Shown: positions 33,587 through 46,414 of the stretch, piece after piece
Layout of the letters: each line of letters starts with the position of its first letter
How positions within the stretch are numbered: the stretch's first letter is position 1
Translations under genes and position numbers: made by a program
Assembly: GCA_035771175.1 (NCBI GenBank)
Contig: CM069598.1
Coordinates: 15,500,438 to 15,564,437 of the forward strand
Direction of reading: 5' to 3'
DNA: 64,000 bases
DNA from: Paratinospora sagittata
Taxonomy: Eukaryota; Streptophyta; Magnoliopsida; Ranunculales; Menispermaceae
The notes under the pieces: model-generated
Seen by the model: only the letters and a program-made list of their open reading frames with translations
What the model was told of the DNA's origin: nothing
Databases searched by the model: none

Positions 33587-33729
33587 CACTACAAGAAAAT
33601 CACTATACAAGAACTATTCAAAACGTCATTGAATTCGATGTTCTAATTGAAAAAATGTCCTAAAAGGACTTCGAATATATTTTTAGTCATTTTTTCAAAC
33701 GTCCTTGTTATAGTAATTTTTTTGTAGTG
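33587..33729. mobile_element. CACTA-type MITE
   Basis: 143 bp with terminal inverted repeat CACTACAAGAAAA at the left and TTTTTTTGTAGTG at the right, and a 3-bp flank AGA on both sides (33584-33586 and 33730-33732). The interior is partly self-complementary. The CACTACAAGAAA terminus is widespread among plant CACTA elements. Confidence 0.85.
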
Positions 33730-34285
33730 AGAATAAGGCATTAGTCGTCATAGGAGTAAAAACCAATACACTTATATTTGCACATAAGGAATCTCCGAAG
33801 AACAAAACCAAATAGAATAAGGTGTTTGTCATCATAGTTGGTGTTGTACATTAAAGCCGATTCATTTTCAAACTTGTTTGATCTTCTTCATATGTTGTCA
33901 ATTTCCTCTTATTCTTGCATACTTTGGAGGTGTTGAGATGTTAAAGAAGAGATTAAGTTTTTTTTTTATCCGATAGGCCCAAAATAAGTCGTCTCGGAGT
34001 TGAAAGGTGAGAGAGTTTCTAAAATTATTTTAAAATTGAAAAAGAATGAGGGTATTTTAGATATTTTACATGGGTAAGAGGGCTATATATATATTAGTTA
34101 TTTTACGATGAGGGCTACAATTCAAACTTAGGAAGTAAGTAGGACTAATTGGCCAAATTCCCCTTTCCGTTTTTTTTAAATCAAAAGATAAGAATTGTAC
34201 TAAGAAAGATCCCTTGCGTACAGATTGAACAACAATGGCAACAATGACGCACAATTAACAATTGCAAATTTAACTAGAGCATGTG
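33730..34285. other. intergenic; duplicated MITE flank
   Basis: The stretch 33766-33797 (CAATACACTTATATTTGCAC...) repeats 33534-33565 from the left side of the CACTA MITE, so the MITE lies between two copies of a segment of about 30 bp or more. No gene. Confidence 0.5.
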
Positions 34286-36194
34286 TGTAACACCCCGTAT
34301 TGTTGGTCAATATATTCAGTTGACTTATATATATTTTGAGGTATATAATATGTGTATAAGTACGTAGAATTCATATTTATATATACGTATGTATGTATAC
34401 AAATATATATGTAGTTGTAGTATATTTTTACGCATATAAGAGGTTGATAGGTGTGTTAACTCAAAATTAGCATATTAAAAATAGTTGGTTATATCATAAA
34501 TGAGTACAGAATGTGCAAATACATATATTTTGATATATAATACATGTATGTTCCGCGTTCATTTGGTCGTATAACTGATGGAGTAAACGAAGGGAGTGAA
34601 AAACAAACAAAAACAAATAGCAGAGCAATTAGTCAACTAGCTTGAGAAAAAATCTATTTTTAAAAGTGGCGATGGAGTTTTACAAAACCATAGGAATTGC
34701 TTATGTTTTTGCTCATTTTGAGCAGCTTCCAACCCAGAAACAAAAGGGAAAGGCGTCGGAGAGGAGAAACACCAATTTTTGGCCCAATATTCAATGTACG
34801 TAAAATCCCGGTGAAACTCTAGTTTGAGACTGTAGAAAGATAGAGGGACTAATTTTGAACATTTTGATATAAATTTCATAATTTTTGGATACAGATTAAT
34901 ATTTTTAGTGACTAGACATAGGGTTCCTATGAATAAATTAGATTTAGAAATTAGTGAAAATGTGGCTAAAAAACTTATTTCTACTGTTCTTCACCTCAAA
35001 AATATTTTAGATGACTGTAGAAATTAAATGGACTAACCCTTACTTGTATGTGAGACTCGAATCGAGATATGGAATTAGGTGAATGAAATGGAAAATTAGA
35101 AATACATATGGAATAAATATGATGATTTGGAATTGATTTGTAGCATGTATGAAATGGCAATAATAGGTTGGTAACACTAGCATTGGACTTGGATAGTGGT
35201 GGTGACACTAGGGAATAGGTACAAACCCATGTATTGCGCGTATACTCTTACCATGGTATCTATGTATGGTATTGTATATTTATGAATGGACTGTGAACTA
35301 ATAAACATGTTATTTGGTATTGGCATTGTTGTTTTCAAAACATGAAATGATTTTTAGAATGGAGCATGTCTTTGGATATATTGAGTAGATCACTGACATG
35401 AGAAGCCTCATATGGGAATAAGATTAGTTATGATCCATAGATAGGAAAAGTGAGGATGGTGCACTCCTCATGGGCATAATGAGGGGCAAATGAGCTCACT
35501 TTCCCAGGATTCAAGAATGGGTAAATTGTGGACAATGCACTCCTCATTGATGCATAATGAAAAATAGATGAACACAATTACCTAGAAAGAGGGAGATTGC
35601 TTACATGTGATTTTTACTAAAATGCGCATTGTCTTGAAATGGTTATAGTCTTAATGTTTATCATATATGTTATTGTGCAAATCATGGTTTAAACACTGTT
35701 TGACTTGATTTAAATGCCAAGTTTTATTATTGATGCATATGTACTGCTATCGATAGAGAAATTCGCTGAGTTTGTTGATGCTCACCCCAAACTCTCAATC
35801 TTTTTAGGACTAGATATTAAGGGCAAGGGAAAGGCTCAAAGCGAGTGACGAAAGGAGTGATTGCTTCGCAATGCATGTATTTGTGGAGTTTTGGAAAAAC
35901 ATTTATGTATTTTTGTATATATACATGTATAGCCTACTTATTGTATAATATAACGTAGATGAGTAGACATGAATATAATGATGAATTATTAGTTTTGATC
36001 AATGTGAATGGGACGAGATAGATATGGTTGTCATGATAATAATAATTGTGAATTAAAGAAATTTTCTAGGTGAAGTTTTATATATGTAATTTGATGATAC
36101 AGGTTAGGCTGATAGGATGTTATGTACGTCTATGCATGACGTATGTGGTATATTGTATTGGAGATGATGTCACCATACGAAAGGGATCGCGACA
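34286..36194 (+). repeat. gypsy-type LTR (solo-like), plus strand
   Basis: It begins TGTAACACCCCGTATT and ends GGGATCGCGACA, the termini of a Ty3/gypsy LTR family also seen inverted at 56016-58212. The internal block GCTGAGTTTG...GCTCACCCC (35766-35787), followed by TTTTTAGGAC, sits in its second half as in the related LTRs. The 5-bp flanks ATGTG and CTTGG do not match, so it may be a recombined or truncated remnant rather than a simple solo LTR. No internal coding region is attached. Confidence 0.6.
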
Positions 36195-36555
36195 CTTGGA
36201 ATGTACTTAGAAGATGTCCTTCTGCTTTGAGATAGTTGGAGAAGCAAATATATGCATGAGCATTAAAGACATGTTCATTAGTGAGAACCTCAATGGGGAG
36301 AAAGAAGTCTGAAAGTACGAGAGAATTAGAAGGCAAGGGATGATTTTCTAAGATTGGATGAAGAATTGCACCAATTTCTACAAGCTCGACAGAAGTCAAA
36401 GGACTTGCAATATAGCAACCAATTCTCATAATTTTATTGTCTTTTGAAATTAAAGCCCACCCATGGTAGAGAGCTTTGTACAAGGCCAACGAGTAGCATA
36501 TGTGGCTAACCTGTATGGTTAATAAGCATGTATGCTTGTTACTAAGGGTGTTCAT
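36195..36555 (-). pseudogene. unrecognised protein fragment, possibly RNase H-like
   Basis: The open minus-strand frame (running on to 36130 into the LTR) has HGWALISKDNKIMRIGCYIA, then VELVEIGAILHP and SLVLSDFF. The spacing (GWxLI...D, then SxE, then SLVLSD) loosely resembles the plant RVT_3-type RNase H fold. I cannot confirm it, and the acidic residues do not align convincingly. It is cut at its C-terminal side by the LTR at 36194. It may equally be a chance frame. Confidence 0.3.
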
Positions 36556-37337
36556 TAACCCAACCCACCTGAATCTTATGGGTTGAGTTGGGTTAGGTTT
36601 AGATATTAGAACCTGATTGGTTTGGATTGGGTCAAAGTTTTATGAAAAAAAATAATAGAACCAACTCGAACTAACAAAAAGTGATAATTATTACTTTATA
36701 TTAAAGAGTATTGAAGAACATGATCGAATTGAGTGAGCTATTGTCGTTGGGCCGTGGGCTGCATGCAACTTCTCATTGCTTATTCTACTTTGATCTCAAG
36801 GATTTCTTATATGTTTTAATGTATATAAAATGAGAATCTTGAAGCCTATTTATAAACTTTTAGTTGAGCAGTAGTGTCTCATTATGGATACATAATTTTC
36901 TAGAAGAGACATGACTTATCATGAAAAGTCATGATGTTTCAATGTGTGAGGGTGCACCATCTTTGTGATATACCTTTTCATACTAAATCCTCCATATGTG
37001 GCCATGTCACTCTATTTGATCATATTCTTTTGTCTTTCTCTTGATCAAATAATACAGACCAAGTTTTGCAAATGGTTGCAAATTGTCATCAGAATGTGAT
37101 TTATTGCTTTCACGTGTACACCCTTTTTTTTGACCGTGTCTTAAACCAACAACTTCATTTTACACAAGTAAAATTGCACTGATATCCTTATACTTATCAG
37201 CAACTTCAGCCAATTTTTTTAAAAATTTGACCTGCGTCCGAAATTTCGATCTAGTACTTCCTTATAGATAAACAAAAGGTTTTCCTTGATACACCTTATT
37301 GACGACTTTTACACTAAGAGCCCTTAATTATACAAAT
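36556..37337. other. intergenic, MITE-like scrap
   Basis: Positions 36546-36640 (AAGGGTGTTCATTAACCC, then GGGTTGAGTTGGGTTAGG) look like one end of a common plant MITE. The rest shows nothing recognisable; a 3' LTR of the adjacent copia may have decayed here. Confidence 0.4.
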
Positions 37338-39308
37338 TCAACTTGTTGGATCAACCATCATTTCACCAGAGGGTACATAGTCGACTTTTGCTTCACCCTT
37401 TTCCACAATGTCTAGTACATAGTGATACTTAACGTCAATATGTTTTCTTTTGGAACTATTTGCTTCATTTTTCACTAAAAAAATGGACTTACTATCACAA
37501 AACATACTGACAGGTTTAGTTGATATACTTAATTGCAAGCTATCTATAAATCTTTTAGCCCTTAGTGCAGTACTTACTGTTGTTCTGTAAGAAATGTATT
37601 CAACTTCCATTGTTGATTTTGCAACACAACTTTGTTTTTTACTTAACCAAGAAACAACAGTTCCACCAAATGGTAAAACGTTACCACTTGTTGACTTTCT
37701 ATCATCTAAATCTCCTACAAAATCTGCATCAAAATATCCAAGACAGTTTCATACCTTTGGTGCCTTTTAAGTATCTCATAATCCTTTTTACTGGTTGCCA
37801 ATATGTTTTGCCTGGATTTGACTGATATCATGACATATATCTGGCCTTGTACTGGTCATTGCATACATAAGGCTGCCAATTGTTTGAGCATATGGAACCT
37901 TTTTCATTTCTTGCAATTCAGTCTCATTTTTGGGACACATTTCTTTACCTAGAATTATACCTGAACACATAGGTGTACTTACTAAAAACTAAAATGTTGA
38001 AGTACCTTTTCTAGATAATTTTCTTGATCTAAATATAACCTTTTCAATTTTGTCTTTAGAAATTTTAATTCTTAAGACGTATGATGCTTTACCCTTGTCT
38101 TTCATTTCAAACTTTGTGCCAAGATAAGGTTTTGTTTGATTTATCATATCCATGCAATTACTAGCCAATAAAATATTATTTACATATGGTGATAAAATAG
38201 ATAACTTATCTTGGCACTTCCAACTGTATACACAATGATCTAATGGACTCATTTCATATCCTAATTCTAGGATAGCTTGGTGAAATTTCAAATACCATTC
38301 CTAGATGATTGTTTGAGTTCATATAATGACTTTTTTTAATTTATAAACTTTGTTTTCATGTTCTTTAACAACAAAACCTTCTAGTTGTGACATGTAAATG
38401 TCTTTTTTTAATTCTCTGTTAAGTAATGTTGTTTTAACATCCAATTGATGAAACTCTAAGTCCATATTGGCAACAATTGCCATTATAATTCTAATGAATG
38501 TGAATTTTGCTATTGGCGAATATGTATCAACAAAGTCTATTCCAGGCTTTTGAGTGTAACCTTTTGCTACTAATCTAGCCTTATATCAGTCTAGGCTACC
38601 ATCTGCCTTCAATTTCTTCTTGAGAACCCATTTACAACCTATTGGTTTTCTTTCATTTGGTAAATCAACCAGTTCCCATACTTTATTTTTCTTGATGGAT
38701 TCTAACTCCTCTTTCATGGCTTTCTCCCACTCTTTAGAATCCATGTTTGCCATTGTTATAGAATAACTTTGAGGATCATCACTAATTTGATTTACATCTT
38801 TCAAATTGAAGACAAAATAATCTTTCAACCTCTGAGAAGGTTCACGCTTTCTTTTTCTCCCACTGTTTTGATCAACTTTATTAGATTCTAACTCATGTCT
38901 ATCAATCATTTCACTATCAATGATTGATTTTTCTGTAGTGGGTACAAATTCTTCTTCTTCAAAGAGTTTTAACTAGGGATTGGAAATATTTGTATTTTCC
39001 ATAAATATTGCATCTCGACTTTCGATCAACCCCTTTTCAAGATGATAAAATGGATATCCAGTTCCATTATCTGAATATTCTATAAATTGACATTCCCAAG
39101 TTTTTACACTAACCTTAGCCCTTAGAGGCTTAGGAATAAGAACATGTGCTTCACATCCTCAAATTTTAAGTTTGGATAAATCTAGCATTTTTCCCGTCCA
39201 GATTTCATAAAGTGTCAAATTTTTAGCATTTGTAGTAACTCTATTTAAAATATATGTTGTTGTTGCTAATGCTTCTCCCCCAAAATGTAAAGGCAAATCA
39301 ACATACGC
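37338..39308 (-). pseudogene. Ty1/copia pol remnant, minus strand, cut by the Athila insertion
   Basis: Reading down from 39308: integrase end (DLPLHFGGEALATTTYILNR), linker, WELVDLPNERKPIGCKW at about 38620-38680, then RT with LELGYEMSPLDHCVYSW. The catalytic box is changed to YVNN (38175-38186). RNase H follows (DDRKSTSG, then ...EVEYIS at about 37600, KHIDVKYHY), and it stops at 37338 in a DPTS end where LTKGL-type residues are expected. At least four frame breaks. The integrase core and gag lie beyond the insertion point and are not visible. Confidence 0.88.
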
Positions 39309-40411
39309 TAATAAGTAGGATTTTTACAAATATTTTATATTATTTTATGTTATAGTTTTGGTATAGTTTTATTTCGGTTTGCATTTTTATATGTTACATT
39401 AGGTGCAAATTTGGAAAAGTTTAACACTTGGTTTATGATTCATTTTGTAGGTTTGTGGTTTTGAAGTGATAAACTAGTAATCATACAATGGAGAGAAGAA
39501 TCAAATCAAGACAATGTGTGAAAAGGTAAAAAAATTGGCGAGAAAATGAAGCAAAGAAGCAAAAACTAGCGTTCTAGGCGTTGTAGTGCCACACACCATT
39601 GCAAAACGCCGAGAACAAGCGTTTCGATGCCCGAGTCCAATCAACTCTGAATTTTGTGGGATCTTTTCCTAGTCTCTCCCACTTATAATTTTTCCTACTC
39701 TCTCCCACTTATAAATACATCATTAGAGAGGGTTTTAAAGGAGATTATAGAGAGGAGAATAAAATAGAAGAGACGAGTGCAAGAGACGAAAGAACGTGAA
39801 GGAGCCAAAACCAATACAGCGTTAGTGGAAGTTTACAAGTTTTTTCAATCTTTTTTCTTGTATTTAATTTTTCTATGATGTTGAACCTTATAGATTCGGT
39901 GTTTTTATTTTTTTAACATGGAGTAGATTAGTTTCTATTACAATTGGAACTCACAAGTAGCCTTAGATTTATTATTTTAATTTTAGATGTTTATAGTTAT
40001 TTGAGTTGTTTGTTTTAATCTTTGCTTATTGCTTCTAATTAACCGGTCAATAATTAGATTGATTTATTGCATCTATATGAACTTGGGAAAGAGATTTTAG
40101 ATTTTAGAACTTGATTATAGTGACGTATGATCAAAAGATGAAAACCATGAGTTCATGTAAGATAAGAATATACATGCATGATATATGTAACCATTAAAAG
40201 AGTAAAAATAAATTAATTTTGTTTTAATTTAATTCACATAAGAATATAGTGATTTAATTAGACAAAATATTTTTACTTGACCATCGGAAGAGACTAGTGA
40301 ATAAATCAGGGCTCTTAATTAACAACTTAAATTAATTAATTGATTGAAAATAAATAAATAGATCCCGGTGAAGTGTGAGGAAAAATTGTAAATCTAGGTT
40401 TTGATACAATT

Positions 40412-41987
40412 GATTTAAGTGGGAGAAGCGTGCTCCTTGAGGGAGAAGCGTGCTACTTGCGTGAATTGCAATTTTTTTTTAAAATTTACAAGTGGGCCCA
40501 GCATGTGTATATATGCAAACCACCTCATTTTCTTCCTCATTTTCACCATTTTCAGCTTGAGGAAGAGGAGAAACGAGAGAGAGGAAGAAAATTAGGGATT
40601 TTGGTGATTTTAGAGCTAAGGCTTGTGGAAGTTGCTCCTAAGGTGAGATTTCTACCCCATTTTCTTTCTAGTTTTGCTTATTGGGTTGATTTCCAGCTTT
40701 TGAATGGTTTTTTGATGGCATGCATGTGTATTTTTATGGTGTGAAGTTAGGGTTTCGAGATCACAAACCCTAACCTGGCAATTTTAAGCTTAGTTTCCAT
40801 GATTTAGAGTATATTTTACATGCTTTAATGGTGACTTTCCATGGAATTGATGAGCTTAGGTTGTGCAATCAAGTGTGATCATGCATGTGAGTTTTAAATG
40901 GAAACCCTTGGGGTTTTAATGGTGAATTTAGTATTTCTAATCCAATTTAGGTGGATTAGATGTGATTAGTGTTGATTTTGTAGAGCATTTGGGTCGTGAG
41001 CTTAATTGTAGGATTTTGGGAAATTTATGGAATTGTGTAATTAGGCTTGTATGGCCTGAATTTGATCAATTTGGTATGATTTTGATTCATTTCAAGCCAT
41101 TGTCATTTTATTGGCCAATTTGAGGGCTTTTGGCTTTGGTAATTAGCTAGTGGTTGGTTGTGAGTATCTTTCACTTTATTTCTCCATTTATGGCATTGTA
41201 TTTATATGGAATGAAATTGTTGTATGGTATGCATCCTATTGTATATGTGCATGGTATTGATGACATGAGCACCAATGTTATGCATTGCATTGGCTTGGAT
41301 ATTTTGGATTGAATATCGTAGCGTTTGTGGTCTTTCTTGGTTACTAGTTCTTTGGGGAAGGAAACTTTTGTATACCGAAGAATGTAAGGGCAGAAGGATC
41401 GGGTTTGGGTGTTCAGGTTTGACTATCTTTTGTCGTCGTGAGACAGGAGTGTGTAGACTGAATTATCCATTGGTGACCTCGGTGGAGGCGTATACATAAC
41501 TTTTATTAAATGATGCACAAAATCTTTATGATTAGTTGGGAGCATGTACTCTATGATTTCATTGATGCATTTGTTTTATAAATGTGATTTCAATGGCTTA
41601 CATGTTTATATAAATGCATATGTGGAAATTATTATGAGAAGTATTCATTGAGCTACTTGAGCTCACCCTTTTTTCCCTATTTTTCTAAGGTTCTTATCCG
41701 AAAGGGAAAACCAAGGCTTGATTGTGCGAATGACCTTCCTCTTCTACTTTTGGATGTAGGTTTTGTACTTTTGGGGACTTGGGAGTATATAGTCTTGTTG
41801 TCTTGGTTTATTTTGTTATTCGGAACTTGTACATAAACTATCACTTTACATATGTATATAACACATAGACTGTATATGGACTATATATGACATTCTTGGA
41901 CGATAAACTCTCGTTTGAGTCCAGGTGGACCTTTTGTAGCTGTTGAACCATGCGTACAAGATAAATTTGATTTTGTTTGTTTATGGA
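40412..41987 (+). repeat. gypsy-type LTR fragment nested in Athila LTR, plus orientation
   Basis: This block carries the AGAGGAAGAAAATTAGGG leader-like words and the ATTCATTGAGC...GAGCTCACCC...TTCTAAGG block (41643-41690) found in other gypsy LTRs here. The left end is uncertain because the Athila LTR lacks a second full copy for comparison. It stops exactly where the next LTR begins with TGTCACGACCC. Confidence 0.5.
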
Positions 41988-44887
41988 TGTCACGACCCAC
42001 AATCAGTGACGTCATGACCGGTACGGAACCCCGGGTATATCCTCCCTCGATATCCTCGACATCCCGTCAACCTCATCTAATAACACACTATAATCCCAAC
42101 ATACAACTTTAAAACATATGGACATAATTAGATCATCAATATAAATTACATTCCCAAAATGACAACCATAAAATTTCCTAAGTCCATAATGTTCAAAATA
42201 TACAAAATCATACTTAACCATAAAATACAACCCATTTATGTGTTAAGTATAAACATTAGGTGTTATATAGTACAATTTATCAAAATGCAGAAAAGTACTA
42301 AGACACCTACATCACAAAATACAGGGAAATGCTCCGCAGCTAAGCCTTTCCTTCCCTTTCCTATCTGAACCTGAAATGATAAGAATGAGGGGTGAGTTAC
42401 AACAAGCTCAGTGAATGTTTTCTACAAGTGGCAACATATATATGCATTTAGGTAAAACATTGCAAGATCATTAAAAACTATTTAAACAACATGGATATAA
42501 ACAAGATTACGTACATGCCAAATATAATGCATTATGTCATAAACACAACAATGCATATTATTTTCCAAATATGCACATGCAATCCTAAACACCTCATGAG
42601 CAAGGGCGATCAAGGGCCTAGGTTCGCGACACTCAGTGCTCGATCCGACCAAACAATACTCGTTTTCTAATAGGATTCTGGGGTTGTGTAGCTAATAGGA
42701 TCAGCCCGCCAAGACAAATACCATGTCTAGGTGATCTTATCTACACAAGCCATAAATCCTCTGCAAGGTCCACAACTGGGGATCACCGCTAGACTTACGA
42801 GATTTTTCGAAGAAAATCTCAACTAAGAGATCCAACCCAAATTGCTAACCCAACTGGACTATGCACAAATACATTTGATAAATCATTAAATCATGCATAC
42901 TACTATAGATAAACATTTAAAACACTTTATACTGCAATGACGCATATATAAATCACAAGTAAAGAAACATTCACAACTCAATTGGCTAAACTTAGCCAAT
43001 CAAAATCCAACCAAAGAAAGTACAAGGATGCCACAAATCACTCCTACGCACCTCAATCTCCAATTGGCTTATTTGGGTCACTTAGATCATTCAAAATCCC
43101 TGCATATGACATGATTTATTCATCACTAAAAATCAGTCCAAAAGTGTGCCTAACAACCATGTTTGAACCCAATTCCATAGCCAACTAAGATTCTAAAATG
43201 GTTGTACTCATGAGCTAATCCACATTGCTCAATTCAACCATTTAATATCTAACTAAACCATACTTAATCCAATTGAATGCAATAGGTTGATCCTCATGAT
43301 CCAACCATCATAATACAAGGCATTCGATCATAATTAGGGTCAATTAAACTATACCCTGTGTCAATTTCATCCATTGACTTAGTCTAGGTCAAAATCTCCA
43401 AATTTGTGCAAATCCCCAAATTTATGGAAAATTCTCAAATTTCATGGCCTAGGCCAAAATTACACTACACTTAGGTTTTCTACCATTCAAAATCAGTAAA
43501 TTGGACTACTAAACATCTACATTTACCCATCTAGTCAACATAGATTTCATACAACTTGACTGGAAAACCCCAAGTCCAAAATCTAGGTTTAGGTCAAATA
43601 CACATAACCCCTCCAATTTCTTGTTAGAAATTGGGGGTTTCACCATTAATGGGTTCCCAACACCCTCTAAATACACATATCTAGCATGCAAGACCTAATT
43701 CCAAAATGTGTTCTTCCACCACCACTTTAAAATTTGGGATTCATGAGTGAAAAACACACCTTAGGTGTTATTTTAGGTTAGGGAAGGCCATTAACATCAT
43801 AAACAAGCTTAAAAAGGCATAAACATGCAAACCCTAGATCAAGAACCCTACAAATTCGGGATTCATAGCAAACCCTAGGTCAAAAAAAAGCTTGAATGCA
43901 CAAATGAAAGAAATAGAAGGAAGAAAATGAGGAAGAATAAGATACCTTGGAGGATTTTTGGGTAAGAATGCACCAAAACCCTAGTCCTCCCTGCCTTTTC
44001 TCTTCTCCCCTTCTTTTCCTCTTCTCCAAGCTCTCTTCCCTATTTTGAAACTGAAAAATGAGCAAAAACACGTCCCAATGGCTTTATAGAAGATAAGTTA
44101 CAAAATTTGGGCCCACACTTAAATAAAAGTAACAGTTTTCTTGCTGTAATTAGTTGCACTTAGATAATAAATTTCTTGCAAACAACTAACCAATTTAACA
44201 TCTTAACCATTCAAAAATTTTATGAGTCAATTACCAATATTCTGTTAAATTTCAGCTCAATCCAACGGTGGGATTGCAATATCCAACCGTTTTATCAAAA
44301 CTGCGCAAGAAAACTCGCAAATCCGAGAAATAGTATTTAGAGTCTTACACCTCATAGTATATAACTCCGATCAAGATCTTCACAGTTCATAATGAAGATC
44401 TATCAGATAAGAATAATATGAAAAAATTGTAGCTCAATCGGACCATGGATCAAGGATATCAAGCCATTGATGTAATCGGTGACAGAAATTTCTTCCTCCA
44501 TGGAGCGAGCTCCACTGATCCAAAACACCATTTTCGACATGTTTCGACACTGAACGAGTCTCCGATTATTATGGAAATTTACGCACACATTAAAAAACTT
44601 AAAATCATCCAAAGACACTCGAACCAACATGCGTTAAGCATCAAATATGTATACGTACACGTATACGGGTACTCTACGGGTCAAAATGATGTCATCCTAA
44701 GGTACAAACGTTACAATGGATGATGGATTTTAAAATTTGGTTCAATTATCTTTGTCATATATAGGTTGCGTATTGTGTTTATTAGGTATCTTTCGCGTAG
44801 AGGCTTATCATTGCCTCAGATTTTGTCGTGTAGTGACATTATCTGGGGTAGGTCAGTCATGATGTCACCCGGTGAGGGGTCACGACA
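41988..44887 (-). repeat. gypsy-type LTR, minus orientation, nested in Athila LTR
   Basis: About 2.9 kb from TGTCACGACCC at 41988 to GGGGTCACGACA at 44887. On the minus strand this reads TGTCGTGACCCC...GGGTCGTGACA. The shared motif block is at 42366-42417 (minus-strand CATTCACTGAGC, then ACTCACCCC, then TTTCAGGT). The 5-bp flanks ATGGA and TTGAT do not match. It may be a solo LTR or one end of a recombined element whose partner is the preceding fragment. Confidence 0.6.
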
Positions 44888-45047
44888 TTGATAATTGTTT
44901 AGATAATATTGGGTTGAAATAATTTTAGTAATTAACTAGAAATTAGTTACAAATATCTGAGGGAACAATATTTTATTCATCATTATATTACTTATTTACG
45001 GTATTGTGCACTTGCAATTATTTTACAACTATTTTGCAATAAGTTTT

Positions 45048-45065
45048 TGGCGCCGTTACCGGGGA
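45048..45065 (+). other. Athila primer-binding site
   Basis: TGGCGCCGTTACCGGGGA lies 9 nt after the LTR end CA. It matches the tRNA-Asp-type primer site of Athila/Tat elements, with A in place of the usual G at one position. Confidence 0.85.
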
Positions 45066-45270
45066 ATCTGTTTTCTAATTTCTTTTGTTAATATTAATAC
45101 CAATCAACTATAGTCTTAATCTAAATTTATTTTATTTTATTTTAGGTACTTGAAGTCGTTGTATGCGACGATCTAGAAGCTTGGATTTAACTCTTTTTTA
45201 TCCGAAGATTGAAAAGATTGCACAAAGAAATCGTAAAGAGAAAAAACAAGCTACTAAATAATAACACAAA

Positions 45271-46198
45271 ATGGAAGATCAGATTATCCCAGCATCCGGA
45301 CCAGAATCGAGATCTTTGCGGGATTATGTTATCCCTTCGGTCAATAACATCTCATTGAGTATTCTGAGACCAACTATCCAAGCTAATACCTTTGAGATCA
45401 AGTTGACAACCATTCAAATGCTCCAAACCTCAATGACCTTTGGAGGTGTACCCATTGATGATCTTGTTGAGCACATCAAAAACTTCTTGGAGATATATGA
45501 TACTTTCAAGCAGAATGGAGTCTCTACCAATGTTATTCGACTCCGACTTTTTCCATTCTCACTCCAAGATAGGGCCAAAAGCTGGTTGAATTCTTCTCTA
45601 CTAGGATCCATAACTACTTGGGAAGTTTTTGATCAAAAGTTCTTAGCAAAATACTTTCCGCCGACAAAGACTGCAACGATGCAGAATGACATTACCTAGT
45701 TCAAGCAACATGACTTGGAAGTTTTCTATGATGCATGGGAAAGGTGCAAAGAGTTGTTTAGGAAATGCCCTCATCATGGGATACTAAAGTGGCTAAAAGT
45801 GCAAACTTTTTTATAATGGGTTATTGGAATCTGTGGGAACTACTATTGATGCAGCAGTGGGTGGAGCTCATATGTCGAAGACTATTGATGAAACATATGA
45901 TATGTTGGAAGATATGGCTTCGAACAATTATGAATGACCTGTAGAACGAGTAATGGCAAAGAGGATAACTGGAGTTTATGAAGTGGATGCACTCACCTCA
46001 TTATCTGCACAAGTTGCAACTCTATCAAAGAAGTTTGACACTCTGGGTTTTCATTCTATTCAAAGTCCATATGTGACCTGTGATCTGTGTGGTAGCAATC
46101 ATTCTAGTGATCAATGTTTTCTAAATATTGAGTCAGTGCAGTTTGTGAGCAATTATAACAGGCAGCAGAATAACCAGGGCTATTATAATCAGGGGTAG
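45271..46198 (+). pseudogene. Athila gag (capsid and zinc knuckle), interrupted
   Basis: The first part, 45271-45699, begins MEDQIIPASGPESRSLRDYV and has the retrotransposon gag core (FGGVPIDDLVEHIKNFLEI, RLFPFSLQDRAKSWLNS, FDQKFLAKYFPP). A stop at 45697-45699 and a frameshift near 45800 interrupt it. The frame at 45953-46198 holds a zinc knuckle CDLCGSNHSSDQC and an Asn/Gln/Tyr-rich tail. In an active element this packages RNA; here it is broken. Confidence 0.85.
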
Positions 46199-46414
46199 AG
46201 AAATCATCCTAATCTATCATGGAGTTATTATCAAGGCCAACCTCAAGCAATGAGGCCAATGTTCCCACCTAGGATACCTCAACAGACTCAAAACCAATAG
46301 AAGAAGTCATTACTGGAAGATATAATGCAACAGCTGGCTGTCAACACTGACAAGTTCATGACTAAAATGAGGACTCAATTTCAAAGTCAAGCAGCTTCTA
46401 TTTGAAATTTAGAA

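Larger units (their letters stand above)
39309..45038 (+). repeat. Athila 5' LTR, interrupted by nested LTR blocks
   Basis: It starts TAATAAGTAGG (the 3' copy has TGATAAGTATG, so the first G has mutated) and ends TATTTTGCA before the primer-binding site. The LTR proper is roughly 39309-40411 plus 44888-45038, or about 1.25 kb. A TATA-like CTTATAAATACATC lies at 39708-39721. The middle, 40412-44887, belongs to other elements. Confidence 0.75.
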
